64,000 nucleotides of DNA from Gordonia humi (GTDB taxonomy: Bacteria > Actinomycetota > Actinomycetes > Mycobacteriales > Mycobacteriaceae): NCBI RefSeq assembly GCF_014197435.1, contig NZ_JACIFP010000001.1, forward strand, positions 620,001 to 684,000. Direction: 5' to 3'. This document shows, piece by piece, positions 8,184 to 17,775 of this stretch. Each line of letters starts with the position of its first letter. The stretch's first letter is position 1. The notes beneath the pieces were generated by a model. That model searched no databases. It was given only the letters and a program-made list of their open reading frames with translations, and was not told where the DNA came from. Made by a program: the position numbers and the translations under genes.

Positions 8184-8271
8184 CCTTCCAGCAGCACCTC
8201 TCGGCACCACAGATCAGATGTCACCTATCCGTGCAGCAGCCCCGATCGTCAGGCCCTTCGATGAGGGAACG

Positions 8272-8577
8272 GTGGCTTCGGTCACGTATAGATGTCCCGT
8301 TGGTGCACACACAGTTTCGCCGCACATAGCGTTAGACCATGAGGACGTCGATCCGGTGGACAGCATGGTCGATCGCCGTGTCGATCGTCCTGACAGTACG
8401 AATCCTGGCGACCCTGTCGACTATCGCAACGACATTCATCGCAGTCGTAGCCGCTCCCCGACACGGACTAACCACCGGATGGACATGGTGGGCGATCGGC
8501 TCGGCAGCGGTCTTGCTCACCGTCACCTTCCTTTACGGTCTCCTGCGCGTCCCACGCGAACAGACCCCGCCCTGACC
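8272..8577 (+). repeat. copy 2 of the 300-bp direct repeat
   Basis: Matches 6601-6904 from GTGGCT through the end of the 78-codon gene; similarity stops at both outer edges. The copies differ enough to exclude a very recent duplication. Confidence 0.85.
8339..8575 (+). CDS. 78-residue two-helix membrane protein, copy 2
   Basis: Starts MRTSIRWTAWSIAVSIVL and ends RVPREQTPP. Same two-helix layout as copy 1 at 6668-6904, with a handful of conservative replacements. It lies directly after the IS3-A element and upstream of a GC hairpin. The two copies probably arose from one segmental duplication, with IS3-A between them. Function unknown. Confidence 0.6.
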   Translation: MRTSIRWTAWSIAVSIVLTVRILATLSTIATTFIAVVAAPRHGLTTGWTWWAIGSAAVLLTVTFLYGLLRVPREQTPP

Positions 8578-8641
8578 GGTCTCGCCCATTTCGCATCGAT
8601 ACCGGACCTCGATGCCGCACATCTGGCAGACAAGCACAACG

Positions 8642-8672
8642 CCCGACCCCTGCCGCACGAGAGGTCGGGCGT
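8642..8672. terminator. GC hairpin between convergent genes
   Basis: Arms CGCCCGACC and GGTCGGGCG around a 13-base loop, between the plus-strand 78-codon gene and the minus-strand Hsp20 remnant. The position suits a bidirectional terminator; no strong T-run follows on either side. Confidence 0.5.
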
Positions 8673-8698
8673 AGTGCTGATCGAGTCTGTCGGGTATT

Positions 8699-8985
8699 CT
8701 ATTCAGAGGCCGCAGTCAGCTCGCGGAGCTCGCTATCGTGCTCGACCGAGATCTTGCGGGGTTTGGCCGCTTCAGCCAGCGGGATCGTCACGCTCAGAAC
8801 CCCGTTGTCATAGCGGGCACTGATCTTGCCCGCATCCACACCATCACCCAAAGAGATCTGACGACGCAACGACCCCGAGAACCGTTCGGTGGTCAACCAC
8901 TTCACCGACTCGGCCGACCGGACCGACCGTTGCGCCGACAACGTCAACACACCCCGGTCCACATCGATATCGATTGAACCACCCT
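8699..8985 (-). pseudogene. Hsp20 small heat-shock protein, N-terminus lost
   Basis: The remaining frame reads GGSIDIDVDRGVLTLSAQR, then RFSGSLRRQISLGDGVDAG and YDNGVLSVTIPLAEAAKPRK, the C-terminal two thirds of an alpha-crystallin domain including the conserved GVLSVTIP. The first 50-60 residues expected for an Hsp20 are missing, because the frame meets the end of an IS3 element at 8986. Intact relatives are ATP-independent holdase chaperones of about 140-150 residues. This copy is probably non-functional. Confidence 0.8.
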
Positions 8986-9001
8986 AGGTTCTCTGCCGCT
9001 C

Positions 9002-9313
9002 CTATGCGGGCTGCGGCTCGGGGTTGAGGGCAGCGTAGTGGCTGTGTTCGCACTCGATGGGCGGGATGTGCCCGAGGTGCGAATGCAGCCTGCGATTGTT
9101 GTACCAGTCGACCCACTCTGATGTCGCGTACTCGACGTCGGAGAGTGTCTTGAACGGCCCTGGATGGAAGATCGTGGTGCGGATGCACTCGGTCTTGTAC
9201 AAGCCGTTCACCGACTCGACGAGCGCATTGTCATAGGCGTCACCGATCGACCCAATCGACGCCGAAATCCGTTGCAACGCAAGCTCACCGGTCAGATCCG
9301 ACGAGGTGTACTG
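9002..9313 (-). pseudogene. IS3-B OrfB, C-terminal piece
   Basis: Reads YTSSDLTGELALQRISAS, IGSIGDAYDNALVESVNGLY (catalytic Glu) and ends in the IS3 tail WVDWYNNRRLHSHLGHIPP. It joins directly to the middle piece at 10811 once the IS30 is removed, restoring HSDAGSQ-YTSS. This piece cannot act alone because it lacks both catalytic aspartates. Confidence 0.85.
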
Positions 9314-11029
<1,716 letters not shown>

Positions 11030-11070
11030 TCAGATGTCAAGTAGGCAGTGGTGGTGGTTGGTGTTCGGGG

Positions 11071-12282
11071 TTACGCGGCGGCGGGTGTGGCAGCTCGCGG
11101 CCACGCGGCAGTGTCGTCCCAGGATTGATCGTGCTGCAGGCACCACCACAGGCGCCCGAGGAGCTTGTTGGCCAAGGCTCGCAGTGCGGCGTTGTGGTGG
11201 TCTCCGACAGCACGGCGATGGTCGTAGTACTCGCGGGCCGGCGCTGACCATGTCAGCGCTGCGAACGCCCACCAGTGGCAGGCATCGGCCAGACGCCTGT
11301 TGCGGACTTTGCGGGCCTTGACGTAGTGCGAGCGGCCTGACGCGATCGTCACCGGCGCTGTTCCTGCGAAAGATCGCAGTCCCGTTGGTGAGCTGAAACG
11401 CGTCGGGTCATCGCCGATTTCGGCGAGAATACGCGCACCGAGAACACCTCCGAGGCCGGGGACCGAGTCGATGATGTCCGCTTGAGGATGCTCGGCGAAT
11501 GCGGTGACGAGTTCACGCTCGAGCACTGCGACGGCATCGAGCATCGCCACGATGATCGCGACCAGACTGGCTACGGTATGACCTAAGGCCACCTCCACAG
11601 CATCCGGCTGCCGCAGCCCGGGGGCGTGCAGATCGCTATGGATCTGGGTTACCAGGGCGGGGTCGTTGCGTCGGCCAACCCTTTTGAGCGCGTTGCTGAT
11701 CCGCGGGCGAGTCAGCTTCGCCGCATCCGTGGGGGTGGGCGCTATTGAAAGAACCTCCATCGCCGCTCGGTGCTTGAGCTTCGGAAATGCTTGCAACGCT
11801 TGAGGATAGAACTCCAGTAGCACCGAACGCAGCCGACTGATCGTCTGATTCTGCGCCCAGATCGCTTCCTGATGCTGACGCGCCAGCGCCTTGATCGCCT
11901 GCTGCTGCTCGCTGTTGGCTGGCAGCCGACGATGCTGGTGACGGTCAGTGCGCACGATGTCGGCGAGCACCGCGGCATCACGCGAATCGGACTTGTTGCC
12001 CGCCTGTCCGTGGCGTTCGCGGTACCGCGCGACGGCCCGCGGATTGATCGGATACACGGTGAAACCCGCGCCAGCCAACGCCACAACCAGAAGATTCTTA
12101 TCGGTCTCGATCGCGATCGGCACGTCGTCCGCAGTGCCGCCATGGTCAGCGACCATCGCCAGGAGTTCGGCAAAACCGTTGGGGTCATGAGTGATTCGCC
12201 GACGTTCAATGATGAAGCCGGAGTCGTCCATCAACGCTATGTCGTGATGGTCCTCGGCCCAGTCGATACCGCACGTGATCAT
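11071..12282 (-). CDS. IS110-family DEDD recombinase/transposase, copy 1
   Basis: 403 residues from MITCGIDWAEDHHDIALM (ATG 12282, with GGAAAGG about 11 bases upstream). The N-terminal RuvC-like DEDD domain shows Asp in GIDWAEDH, Glu in PIAIETDKNLL, and Asp residues in NKSDSRDAAVLADI. A long helical linker follows. The C-terminal Tnp2 domain has the helix-hairpin-helix DSVPGLGGVLGARILAEIGD and the catalytic-Ser region SFAGTAPVTIASGRSH. It is expected to use an RNA guide to recombine element and target. It differs from copy 2 at only a few residues (S/R in RFxSPTG; YYDH/FYDR). Confidence 0.95.
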   Translation of the reverse strand: MITCGIDWAEDHHDIALMDDSGFIIERRRITHDPNGFAELLAMVADHGGTADDVPIAIETDKNLLVVALAGAGFTVYPINPRAVARYRERHGQAGNKSDSRDAAVLADIVRTDRHQHRRLPANSEQQQAIKALARQHQEAIWAQNQTISRLRSVLLEFYPQALQAFPKLKHRAAMEVLSIAPTPTDAAKLTRPRISNALKRVGRRNDPALVTQIHSDLHAPGLRQPDAVEVALGHTVASLVAIIVAMLDAVAVLERELVTAFAEHPQADIIDSVPGLGGVLGARILAEIGDDPTRFSSPTGLRSFAGTAPVTIASGRSHYVKARKVRNRRLADACHWWAFAALTWSAPAREYYDHRRAVGDHHNAALRALANKLLGRLWWCLQHDQSWDDTAAWPRAATPAAA

Positions 12283-12339
12283 CGAGCACATCCTTTCCGA
12301 TGCCATCCGCCAGTAGGTCCGGCGAATCGATGAGCTCGG

Positions 12340-12520
12340 AGAGCGGGCGGCGACCTAATGGCGGCACTCTCGGTGCGGCATCTCACAAGCCGAACACGCA
12401 CCTCCGCGGCGGACTGATGGGGTCACCGTCTACGTTCAGACCTCGGCACGCATCCGTGAACTCAACTGTCAGTAATCACCCACCAGCAGCTCGGTTCAAC
12501 CATGCACCGGAATCGGTAAA
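12340..12520 (-). ncRNA. putative IS110 bridge RNA, copy 1
   Basis: Read in the transposase sense. A first loop carries GAGTTCACG (12455-12463), matching the left target GATTTCACG at 8 of 9, and CTGAACGTA (12431-12439), matching the complement of the right target, CTTGACGTA, at 7 of 9. A second loop carries GTGAGATGCC (12377-12386), matching the element's own end GTGGGATGTC at 8 of 10. It also carries CCGCCATTA (12356-12364), matching the complement of the element's start, CTCCCATTA, at 7 of 9. The order target loop then donor loop, upstream of the recombinase, is that described for IS110 bridge RNAs. Ends of the RNA are estimated. Confidence 0.7.
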
Positions 12521-12587
12521 ATCTCAGTGACCACCCACCAGCCGCCATGTCGTCCCGCCCAGATGTGCGGACCCGACACTCCCATTA

Positions 12588-13040
12588 CGTGAAATCGGTA
12601 ACCCACAGCTGATCGGGGGCGGTCGCGGTGAAGTCCCGGTTCACCAGGTCACCGGCCCGGATGCCGTCCTCTGCCGGAATCGTCGTGCGGACCTTCTTGT
12701 TGCGGACCGCCCCAGACAGGCCCAGCAGCCGCATCGCCCGATCAACGGCACCAGGAGTGACCACGACACCGTTGCGCCGCAGATAGTTGGTCATCTTCAC
12801 CCGCCCGTACAGGCCTTCCGGGGTCATCTTCCGTCGCCCGTCTGTCATGGTGGCCCAGGCCGCTGAACGGACCGCGTCGACGGTTTTCGCGTCGGTGACG
12901 GTGCGGGCGGCCGGGCGCGTGGTGCGCCAGGACCGGTAAGTTCGTGCGGCAATCTTGCAGCCCTGCTCGGTGAGCACTCGGCAGATCGACTCGACCGCAA
13001 ATCCCTTGTCCCGCAGGGATTCTATGAATCCCATGATCAT
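12588..13040 (-). pseudogene. IS3-B OrfB, N-terminal piece
   Basis: Starts MIMGFIESLRDKGFAVESIC and ends DQLWVTDFT at the IS110 junction, holding the first catalytic Asp. The HTH_21-like region is present (TPEGLYGRVKMTNYLRRNGV). The ATG overlaps the OrfA stop by four bases. With the two downstream pieces it would give a normal OrfB of about 300 residues. Confidence 0.85.
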
Positions 13041-13357
13041 CGGCTTCGGGGGTCGAGTGCCCCCGCGAAGAAAGTCGTTGCCGCCTGCAAAATCGCGACG
13101 TCCTCACGCAGGCGCTTGTTCTCGGCCTTGAGACGCTTGAGCTCGGCTGATTCCTCGCTCGTGGTGCCCGGACGGGCACCGGCATCGATATCGGCTTGGT
13201 TGATCCATCTTCGGACCGTTTCCTTGCCGACACCGACCCGCCGGGCGATCGCCGTCGCGGCCGCCGTGGGATTCGGATACTCCTGGCCGTGCTCGGCGTA
13301 CAGGCGCAGCGCCCGCGCCTTCACTTCGGGGTCGATCTTCTTGGGCATGATTGTCAT
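13037..13357 (-). CDS. IS3-B OrfA (helix-turn-helix subunit)
   Basis: About 106 residues from MTIMPKKIDPEVKARALRLY. A helix-turn-helix (ATAIARRVGVGKETVRRWIN) precedes the coiled-coil SAELKRLKAENKRLREDVAI and the usual end AATTFFAGALDPRSR. The gene is intact, but its partner OrfB is broken in two places, so the element cannot move by itself. Confidence 0.88.
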   Translation of the reverse strand: MTIMPKKIDPEVKARALRLYAEHGQEYPNPTAAATAIARRVGVGKETVRRWINQADIDAGARPGTTSEESAELKRLKAENKRLREDVAILQAATTFFAGALDPRSR

Positions 13358-13391
13358 CCTTCCTGACTCAGAAAGGAACGGCATCAAACCT

Positions 13392-13534
13392 GGTGTGGTT
13401 CAGACTGCCAAAACAGACGCGCCACGGGACACGCCCCGATCGGCGGCGATCCCCTTGAGCGTCGCGCTCGGCGTGGACTCGTACAAGTCCACCGCCTGAC
13501 AGTGGAACTCGTCGGTGTAGTGCTTCCTGGCCAT
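13392..13534 (-). pseudogene. IS3-family OrfA N-terminal fragment
   Basis: From an ATG at 13534 the frame reads MARKHYTDEFHCQAVDLYES, then PSATLKGIAADRGVSRGA, the start of another IS3-type OrfA, and stops being OrfA-like near 13410, next to the end of IS3-B. Only about 40 residues survive. The sequence between 13535 and 13802 shows no convincing gene. Confidence 0.7.
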
Positions 13535-13802
13535 CCTTGGATTCTCGCTTCCCCAGCAGTGTGCTGGATTCCGCGCGTCCACGATCAGGGGTCAAGCTCC
13601 GAGCCTCGGCCCATACGTTTACGTACTCGCGACGATGCATTTCGGAGCGATTGGACCCGCCAAAGCCGTGGGTCGGCCTGGCTACCATCGATCCCGATCC
13701 CTGGCGGACTACATGGAAATGAATGCCTATGGCATGTTCCCCGCGAAGTGGTCCATGGTGTTTTTGAGTCCTGATTGCCCTGGTGAGGGCTGAGAAGGGA
13801 CG

Positions 13803-14093
13803 ATGAGGATCATGGCAGGACGTAAGCGTCACACGGCGGAGGACATAGTGCGTAAGCTGCGCCGGGCCGACGAGTTGGCCGCCGAAGGCAAGACCGGCGA
13901 GCAAATCGCCGCGGACCTGGAAGTGTCCGCGGCCACGCTGTACAACTGGCGCCGCCAGTACGGCGGCATGGACCGAGACGCAGCGAAGGAACTCAAAGAA
14001 CTCCGCGAGCAGAACGGCCGGCTCAAACGGCTACTCGCCGACGCCGAGTTGGAGAAGGACGCACTCCGGGAGATCGCGAAGGGAAAATTCTGA
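13803..14093 (+). CDS. IS3-C OrfA (helix-turn-helix subunit)
   Basis: 96 residues: MRIMAGRKRHTAEDIVRKLR, the HTH EQIAADLEVSAATLYNWRRQ, and the coiled-coil AAKELKELREQNGRLKRLLA ending DALREIAKGKF. The last codons overlap a slippery GGGAAAATTC from which a -1 shift would enter orfB (ILSPTAKRAAIGML). A second ATG at 13812 is an alternative start. Confidence 0.88.
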   Translation: MRIMAGRKRHTAEDIVRKLRRADELAAEGKTGEQIAADLEVSAATLYNWRRQYGGMDRDAAKELKELREQNGRLKRLLADAELEKDALREIAKGKF

Positions 14094-14095
14094 GC

Positions 14096-14957
14096 CCAAC
14101 GGCCAAACGCGCCGCTATCGGCATGCTCAAGGACGTCAAGAAGCTGTCCGAGCGCAAGGCGTGCAAGGTTGTTGGGCTCTCCCGGTCGGCGTACCGGTCG
14201 CTGCCGCGGGCGCAGACATCAGCCGACCCCGACGCCGGTCTACGCGAGCAGCTACGCACCTACGCCCATAAGAATCCCCGTCACGGGTTCCGGCGGGCGT
14301 GGGCGCACCTGCGGTTCGACGACGGCATCGAGGTGAACAAGAAGAAGGTACATCGGGCTATGGAAGGAAGAAGGGCTGCAGGTCCGGCGCGGGCCGCGTC
14401 GTAAACGAGCCGGGCAATCGTCGGTGCCGGTCGTAGCCGCCGACGCACCCAAGGTGGTGTGGGCGTTGGACTTTCAGTTTGATTCCACCGTTGACGGGAC
14501 CAAGATCAAGATCGCCTCGATGGTCGATGAACACACCCGACAGTCGTTGCTGAGCATCGTGGACCGTTCGATCACCGCCGAGCGGCTGATCGAGGAGTTG
14601 GAGAAGGCATTCGCGCTCTGGGGTGGGCCGCCGATGGTGCTGCGCATGGACAACGGCCCGGAGTTCATCTCCGAGACGCTGCGGGACTTCTGTGCAGGGA
14701 CGGTAGGCATCTCCTACATCCCGCCCGGTACGCCGTGGAACAACGGGTTCATCGAGTCGTTCAACAACCGGCTCCGCGACGAGTGCCTGAACCGTAACTG
14801 CTGGCCCACGCTCCTGGAGGCACGGGTGGTCATCGAGGACTTCAAAGACGAGCACAATCACCGGCACCGGCACTCGGCGCCGGGCTACCAGACACCGGCC
14901 GAGTACGCTGCCCGATGCACCCACCGGCACCACCCCGTCGGGTGCGAGATCAACTGA
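14096..14957 (+). pseudogene. IS3-C OrfB, frameshifted transposase
   Basis: The first frame reads MLKDVKKLSERKACKVVGLS through RHGFRRAWAHLRFDDGIEVN and NKKKVHR to about 14356, then goes out of frame. The second frame (VVAADAPKVVWALDFQFDST; MVLRMDNGPEFISETLRDFC; NGFIESFNNRLRDECLNRNC) supplies all three catalytic residues. One extra G near 14356 explains the break: removing it restores VHRLWKEEGLQVRRGPRRKR. Confidence 0.82.
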
Positions 14958-14981
14958 CCAACAACAAGTAGGAACTGGCTC

Positions 14982-16108
14982 TAGTGTCGCGTGTCGTTAG
15001 ATAGTTTATGGTTGTGCTTTCTTCAGGATTTCGTCGGCGGTCGTGGTCCAGACGAAGGGGTGTTTGCGGTCGTTCCAGCCGTTGATAAAGGCGCGGATTT
15101 TGGCGTTGAGGTCTTTGACTGAGGTGAAGACGCCGCGGCGGATGGCTTGGCGGTCGATGATGCCGAACCAGACTTCGACGAGGTTGAGCCAGGAGCCGGA
15201 GGTCGGGGTGAAGTGGATGTGAATGTTCGGGTGCTGCTCGAGCCAGTCGCGGACTTCAGCCTTTTTATGGGTGGCGTAGTTGTCCATCACCAGGTGTAGT
15301 TCCCGGTTGCCGTAGGCGCGGTCGATCTGCCGCAGGAACGCCAGGAACTCCTGGTGGCGATGTCGTGGCTTGACGGCTGCGGTGACTTGTCCGGTCGCGA
15401 TCTCCAACGCGGCGAACAGTGTGGTGGTGCCGTGTCGTTTGTAGTCGTGGGTGCGGCGTTCGATCTGTCCCGGCTGCATCGGGAGCATCGGTGCGGTCCG
15501 ATCCAGGGCCTGGATCTGGGATTTCTCGTCCACGCACAGTACGATCGCGTTCTCCGGTGGCTCCAGGTACAGGCCGACGACGTCGGTGACCTTGGCGACC
15601 AGTTCGGGATCGGTGGAGAACTTGAAGGTTCCCGACCGCCACGGCTGAACCCCGTATTCGCGCCAGGCACGGGCAACGGTGGCGTTCCCGATCCCCAAAT
15701 GGCCGGCCAACAGGCGTGAGGACCAGTGCGTGACGCCGTACTTCTTCGGCGGTGGCATCAACGTAGCCGAAACGACCTCGGCATGATCGAGATGCCGCGG
15801 ACGGCCCGGTCGGTCAGCATCGAGGAGGCCGTCCAGGCCGCCATGAAGATAGCGGTCACGCCATTTGAGGACCGTCGGCACCGACGTCCCGACCACCTCG
15901 CTGATCCGCGTGTTCGCCACACCCGCAGCCGCCAGCGACACGATCCGCGCACGCCGCACCAGGCCCGCCGACGTCGAGGTCGACCGCAACAGCCGGTCCA
16001 GTTCAGCAGCATCGCCCTCACGCAATTGCAGCGCCGGGGCCGGAGAATTCGCCATATCCCATTATCGCAAGCCGCAAACCATCAACTCATTAACGACACG
16101 CGACACTA
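14982..16108 (-). mobile_element. IS630-family insertion sequence with TA duplication
   Basis: Perfect 19-bp inverted repeats CTAGTGTCGCGTGTCGTTA (14981-14999, complemented 16091-16109). The element is bounded by TA at both ends, the target preference of IS630/Tc1-mariner elements. It contains one intact transposase gene. Confidence 0.92.
15006..16055 (-). CDS. IS630-family transposase
   Basis: 349 residues. The N-terminal helix-turn-helix region (RARIVSLAAAGVANTRISEV; VPTVLKWRDRYLHGGLDGLL) is followed by a DDE domain with Asp in AIVLCVDEKSQIQALDRTAP, Asp in ELHLVMDNYATHKKAEVRDW, and Glu in GSWLNLVEVWFGIIDRQAIR. The frame is intact and fills the element, so it may be active. Confidence 0.94.
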   Translation of the reverse strand: MANSPAPALQLREGDAAELDRLLRSTSTSAGLVRRARIVSLAAAGVANTRISEVVGTSVPTVLKWRDRYLHGGLDGLLDADRPGRPRHLDHAEVVSATLMPPPKKYGVTHWSSRLLAGHLGIGNATVARAWREYGVQPWRSGTFKFSTDPELVAKVTDVVGLYLEPPENAIVLCVDEKSQIQALDRTAPMLPMQPGQIERRTHDYKRHGTTTLFAALEIATGQVTAAVKPRHRHQEFLAFLRQIDRAYGNRELHLVMDNYATHKKAEVRDWLEQHPNIHIHFTPTSGSWLNLVEVWFGIIDRQAIRRGVFTSVKDLNAKIRAFINGWNDRKHPFVWTTTADEILKKAQP

Positions 16109-16109
16109 G

Positions 16110-16465
16110 AACGACCTGGACCGGATATCGGGGACCTGCCACAGTGAGTCAGCCACTACGAGACTCCTTCTTTCGTCACCGTGATACGCGGTCGACTCGC
16201 CACGAAGAGTCAGCACCCCCCGGGGGGGCGACTCGCGCAGGCTCAGGGGGGGGCAAGCGCTGCGCGAGTCTCGCCCCGCCAGGGGGGCAGCGGGACTATC
16301 CAGGAGACTACCGACACCGCAGTCACCGAGCCGATATCTCCGGAGCGACAGTCGAAAGAACTGCTGATCGACGGTGCCGATCAGGTCGACGAACTCTGGA
16401 TCAAGTGCTGGTCATGTCTGCATGCTTAATCGAAGTAGCTGGTATCGAGATCGTCGACCCTGCGC
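16110..16465. other. gene-poor debris with a G-rich hairpin and a gene fragment
   Basis: No convincing gene. Runs of six C and seven G (16216-16228) and eight G (16246-16253) surround an 11-bp inverted repeat GACTCGCGCAG / CTGCGCGAGTC (16230-16240 and 16260-16270). At 16370-16405 the minus strand repeats the beginning of the broken gene at 183 (LDPEFVDLI), interrupted by stops in the neighbouring frame. Confidence 0.6.
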
Positions 16466-16672
16466 CTACTCATGAGCTCGCCTGCTGCCGAGAGCGTAAT
16501 TCGTCCAATCGAGTTCTTGCGGCAGTGGCACTAGGGGTGCCCGCTCAACCGTTTCCTGACTCGTGGTTGGGGAGGTGGGCTCGGCCCGTGTTCATCCAGT
16601 GGCGAACGAGGACGCGATTGCCGCGCATGCGGTTACAAGCGCCGCAGATCTGGCGAATACACGATGTTTCAC
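16466..16672 (-). pseudogene. small lipoprotein with a stop codon at the lipobox Cys
   Basis: A GTG at 16672 follows AGGAAACCC. It reads KHRVFARSAALVTACAAIAS, SFATG, then TGA (16592-16594), and continues in the same frame as TRAEPTSPTTSQETVERAPL and PQELDWTNYALGSRRAHE to a TAG. The first part is a typical lipoprotein signal peptide, and the TGA falls exactly where the lipobox Cys (TGC/TGT) is expected. One base change would therefore restore a 68-residue secreted lipoprotein or its fragment. It is the third gene downstream of the CocE-like and alpha/beta hydrolases. Confidence 0.4.
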
Positions 16673-16710
16673 GGGTTTCCTGTTCAATTTGAATGTCCAA
16701 TTCTTTGCGT

Positions 16711-17775
16711 TCAGCGGGCCCTCGCTGCCAACGTGTTGCGTTGCACGGCCATGAACGCCTGATCGTGCGGCAGCGTCCAGTGCTTGCCGACGAATATCCG
16801 ATTCGCGTTTTGGTCGTCTTTAGCCAGGTGTTCGAACCAGGCCGTCGACAGCCCGGCGGCCGGGTTGTTAGGGATGTCGGCGTTGACGAAGAAGTGTGTG
16901 CCGTTCAACGCCGTTGCGATGTAGGCTGGCGCCTGAAATATTGTCGCGTGATCGAGTCGCGGCCACAGGAAGTCCGGGGTAATGACGTCGAGGTTTCCGG
17001 TGATGGTGAGCATGGGCACGGTGACAGCCAACCCGGTTGGCGCCTGGATGCCGGTTCCGACGCTAAGCGCGCCGATGATCTTCAAGTCGGGGTCGATGAG
17101 TCGTTCATGCGTCGGGATGTAGCTGGCACCCCAGAACGCTGCTCCGGCGCCACCCGAGTGGCCTCCGAGAATGGTGCGCGAGAGGTCGACGTGGCCATGG
17201 AGTGCAGATCCAGGCCGTTTCGTCTCAGCGATGAGTGCCTGGACGCCCCACAACGGGTCCGTTGGAAACGAGTTGATGAAGTTGTAAGGGATTGCTACCA
17301 CGTATCCGCGGCTGGCCCACAGGCGTGCGATGGCATCGTACTGGCCAGCATCACCGTCGAGCCCGGGAGTCCATACAACCGTCGGCGCTGGCGCGAGAGA
17401 CGGTAGATCTTTGGGATAGTAGTACATCATCCCGATCGGCGACTCCAGACCATGTGGGAACGCGTGCGTGCACCGCATCTTGTCGACGTCGTTTCCGCCG
17501 AGGAGCCAGAAGAAGAACTTCTGGAGGCTGCCGTACAGGTCGTCACACGAGTGCAAACTTTTCGAAGCCACCACGCGGTGTGGGCCGGCAGCGGCGAACT
17601 CCGAATGGATGTCGCCTTGCACGGTCTTCGGCCACGCACCGCCGGGTCCTGTCGAGTTCGGCGCCCTGTCGTAGTCCGCGTCCCGTGATGGCGCTGCGGT
17701 CGCGCTGCCACCATGGACGAGGGTCAGTGCGATGATCGCGATCACGACTGTTCGCAGACCTCTGATGCGGTTCAT
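16711..17775 (-). CDS. secreted alpha/beta hydrolase (esterase/lipase-like)
   Basis: 354 residues from MNRIRGLRTVVIAIIALTLV; the ATG at 17775 sits after GGAGG and overlaps the stop of the upstream gene (ATGA). A signal peptide ends near SATAAPS. Family features are the oxyanion region TVVWTPGLDGDAGQYDAIAR, the nucleophile elbow LGGHSGGAGAAFW (Ser), Asp in ITGNLDVITPDF, and His in LNGTHFFVN. This resembles secreted actinobacterial polyester, cutinase-like and triacylglycerol hydrolases. Substrate is not determined. It probably acts outside the cell on lipids or polyesters together with its operon partner. Confidence 0.8.
   Translation of the reverse strand: MNRIRGLRTVVIAIIALTLVHGGSATAAPSRDADYDRAPNSTGPGGAWPKTVQGDIHSEFAAAGPHRVVASKSLHSCDDLYGSLQKFFFWLLGGNDVDKMRCTHAFPHGLESPIGMMYYYPKDLPSLAPAPTVVWTPGLDGDAGQYDAIARLWASRGYVVAIPYNFINSFPTDPLWGVQALIAETKRPGSALHGHVDLSRTILGGHSGGAGAAFWGASYIPTHERLIDPDLKIIGALSVGTGIQAPTGLAVTVPMLTITGNLDVITPDFLWPRLDHATIFQAPAYIATALNGTHFFVNADIPNNPAAGLSTAWFEHLAKDDQNANRIFVGKHWTLPHDQAFMAVQRNTLAARAR

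Larger units (their letters stand above)
6950..8243 (-). mobile_element. IS3-family insertion sequence (IS3-A)
   Basis: Terminal inverted repeats GGGGCTGCTGCAC are visible at both ends (6950-6962 and, complemented, 8231-8243), with further partial matches inward (GGTGACA). It contains orfA and orfB on the minus strand, overlapping in the usual way. I could not settle a clean target duplication at the flanks. Both genes look intact, so it may still be active. Confidence 0.85.
13803..14957 (+). mobile_element. IS3-family element (IS3-C), coding part
   Basis: Adjacent orfA and orfB on the plus strand mark a third IS3 element. I could not define its terminal repeats with confidence, so only the coding span is given. 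OrfB is frameshifted, so the element is probably inactive. Confidence 0.75.

Noticed and set aside
6950..8243. The 300-bp flanking repeats as the IS3 target duplication
   Set aside because: IS3 elements duplicate only 3-5 bp; the repeats carry a gene and are diverged, so they predate or are independent of the insertion.
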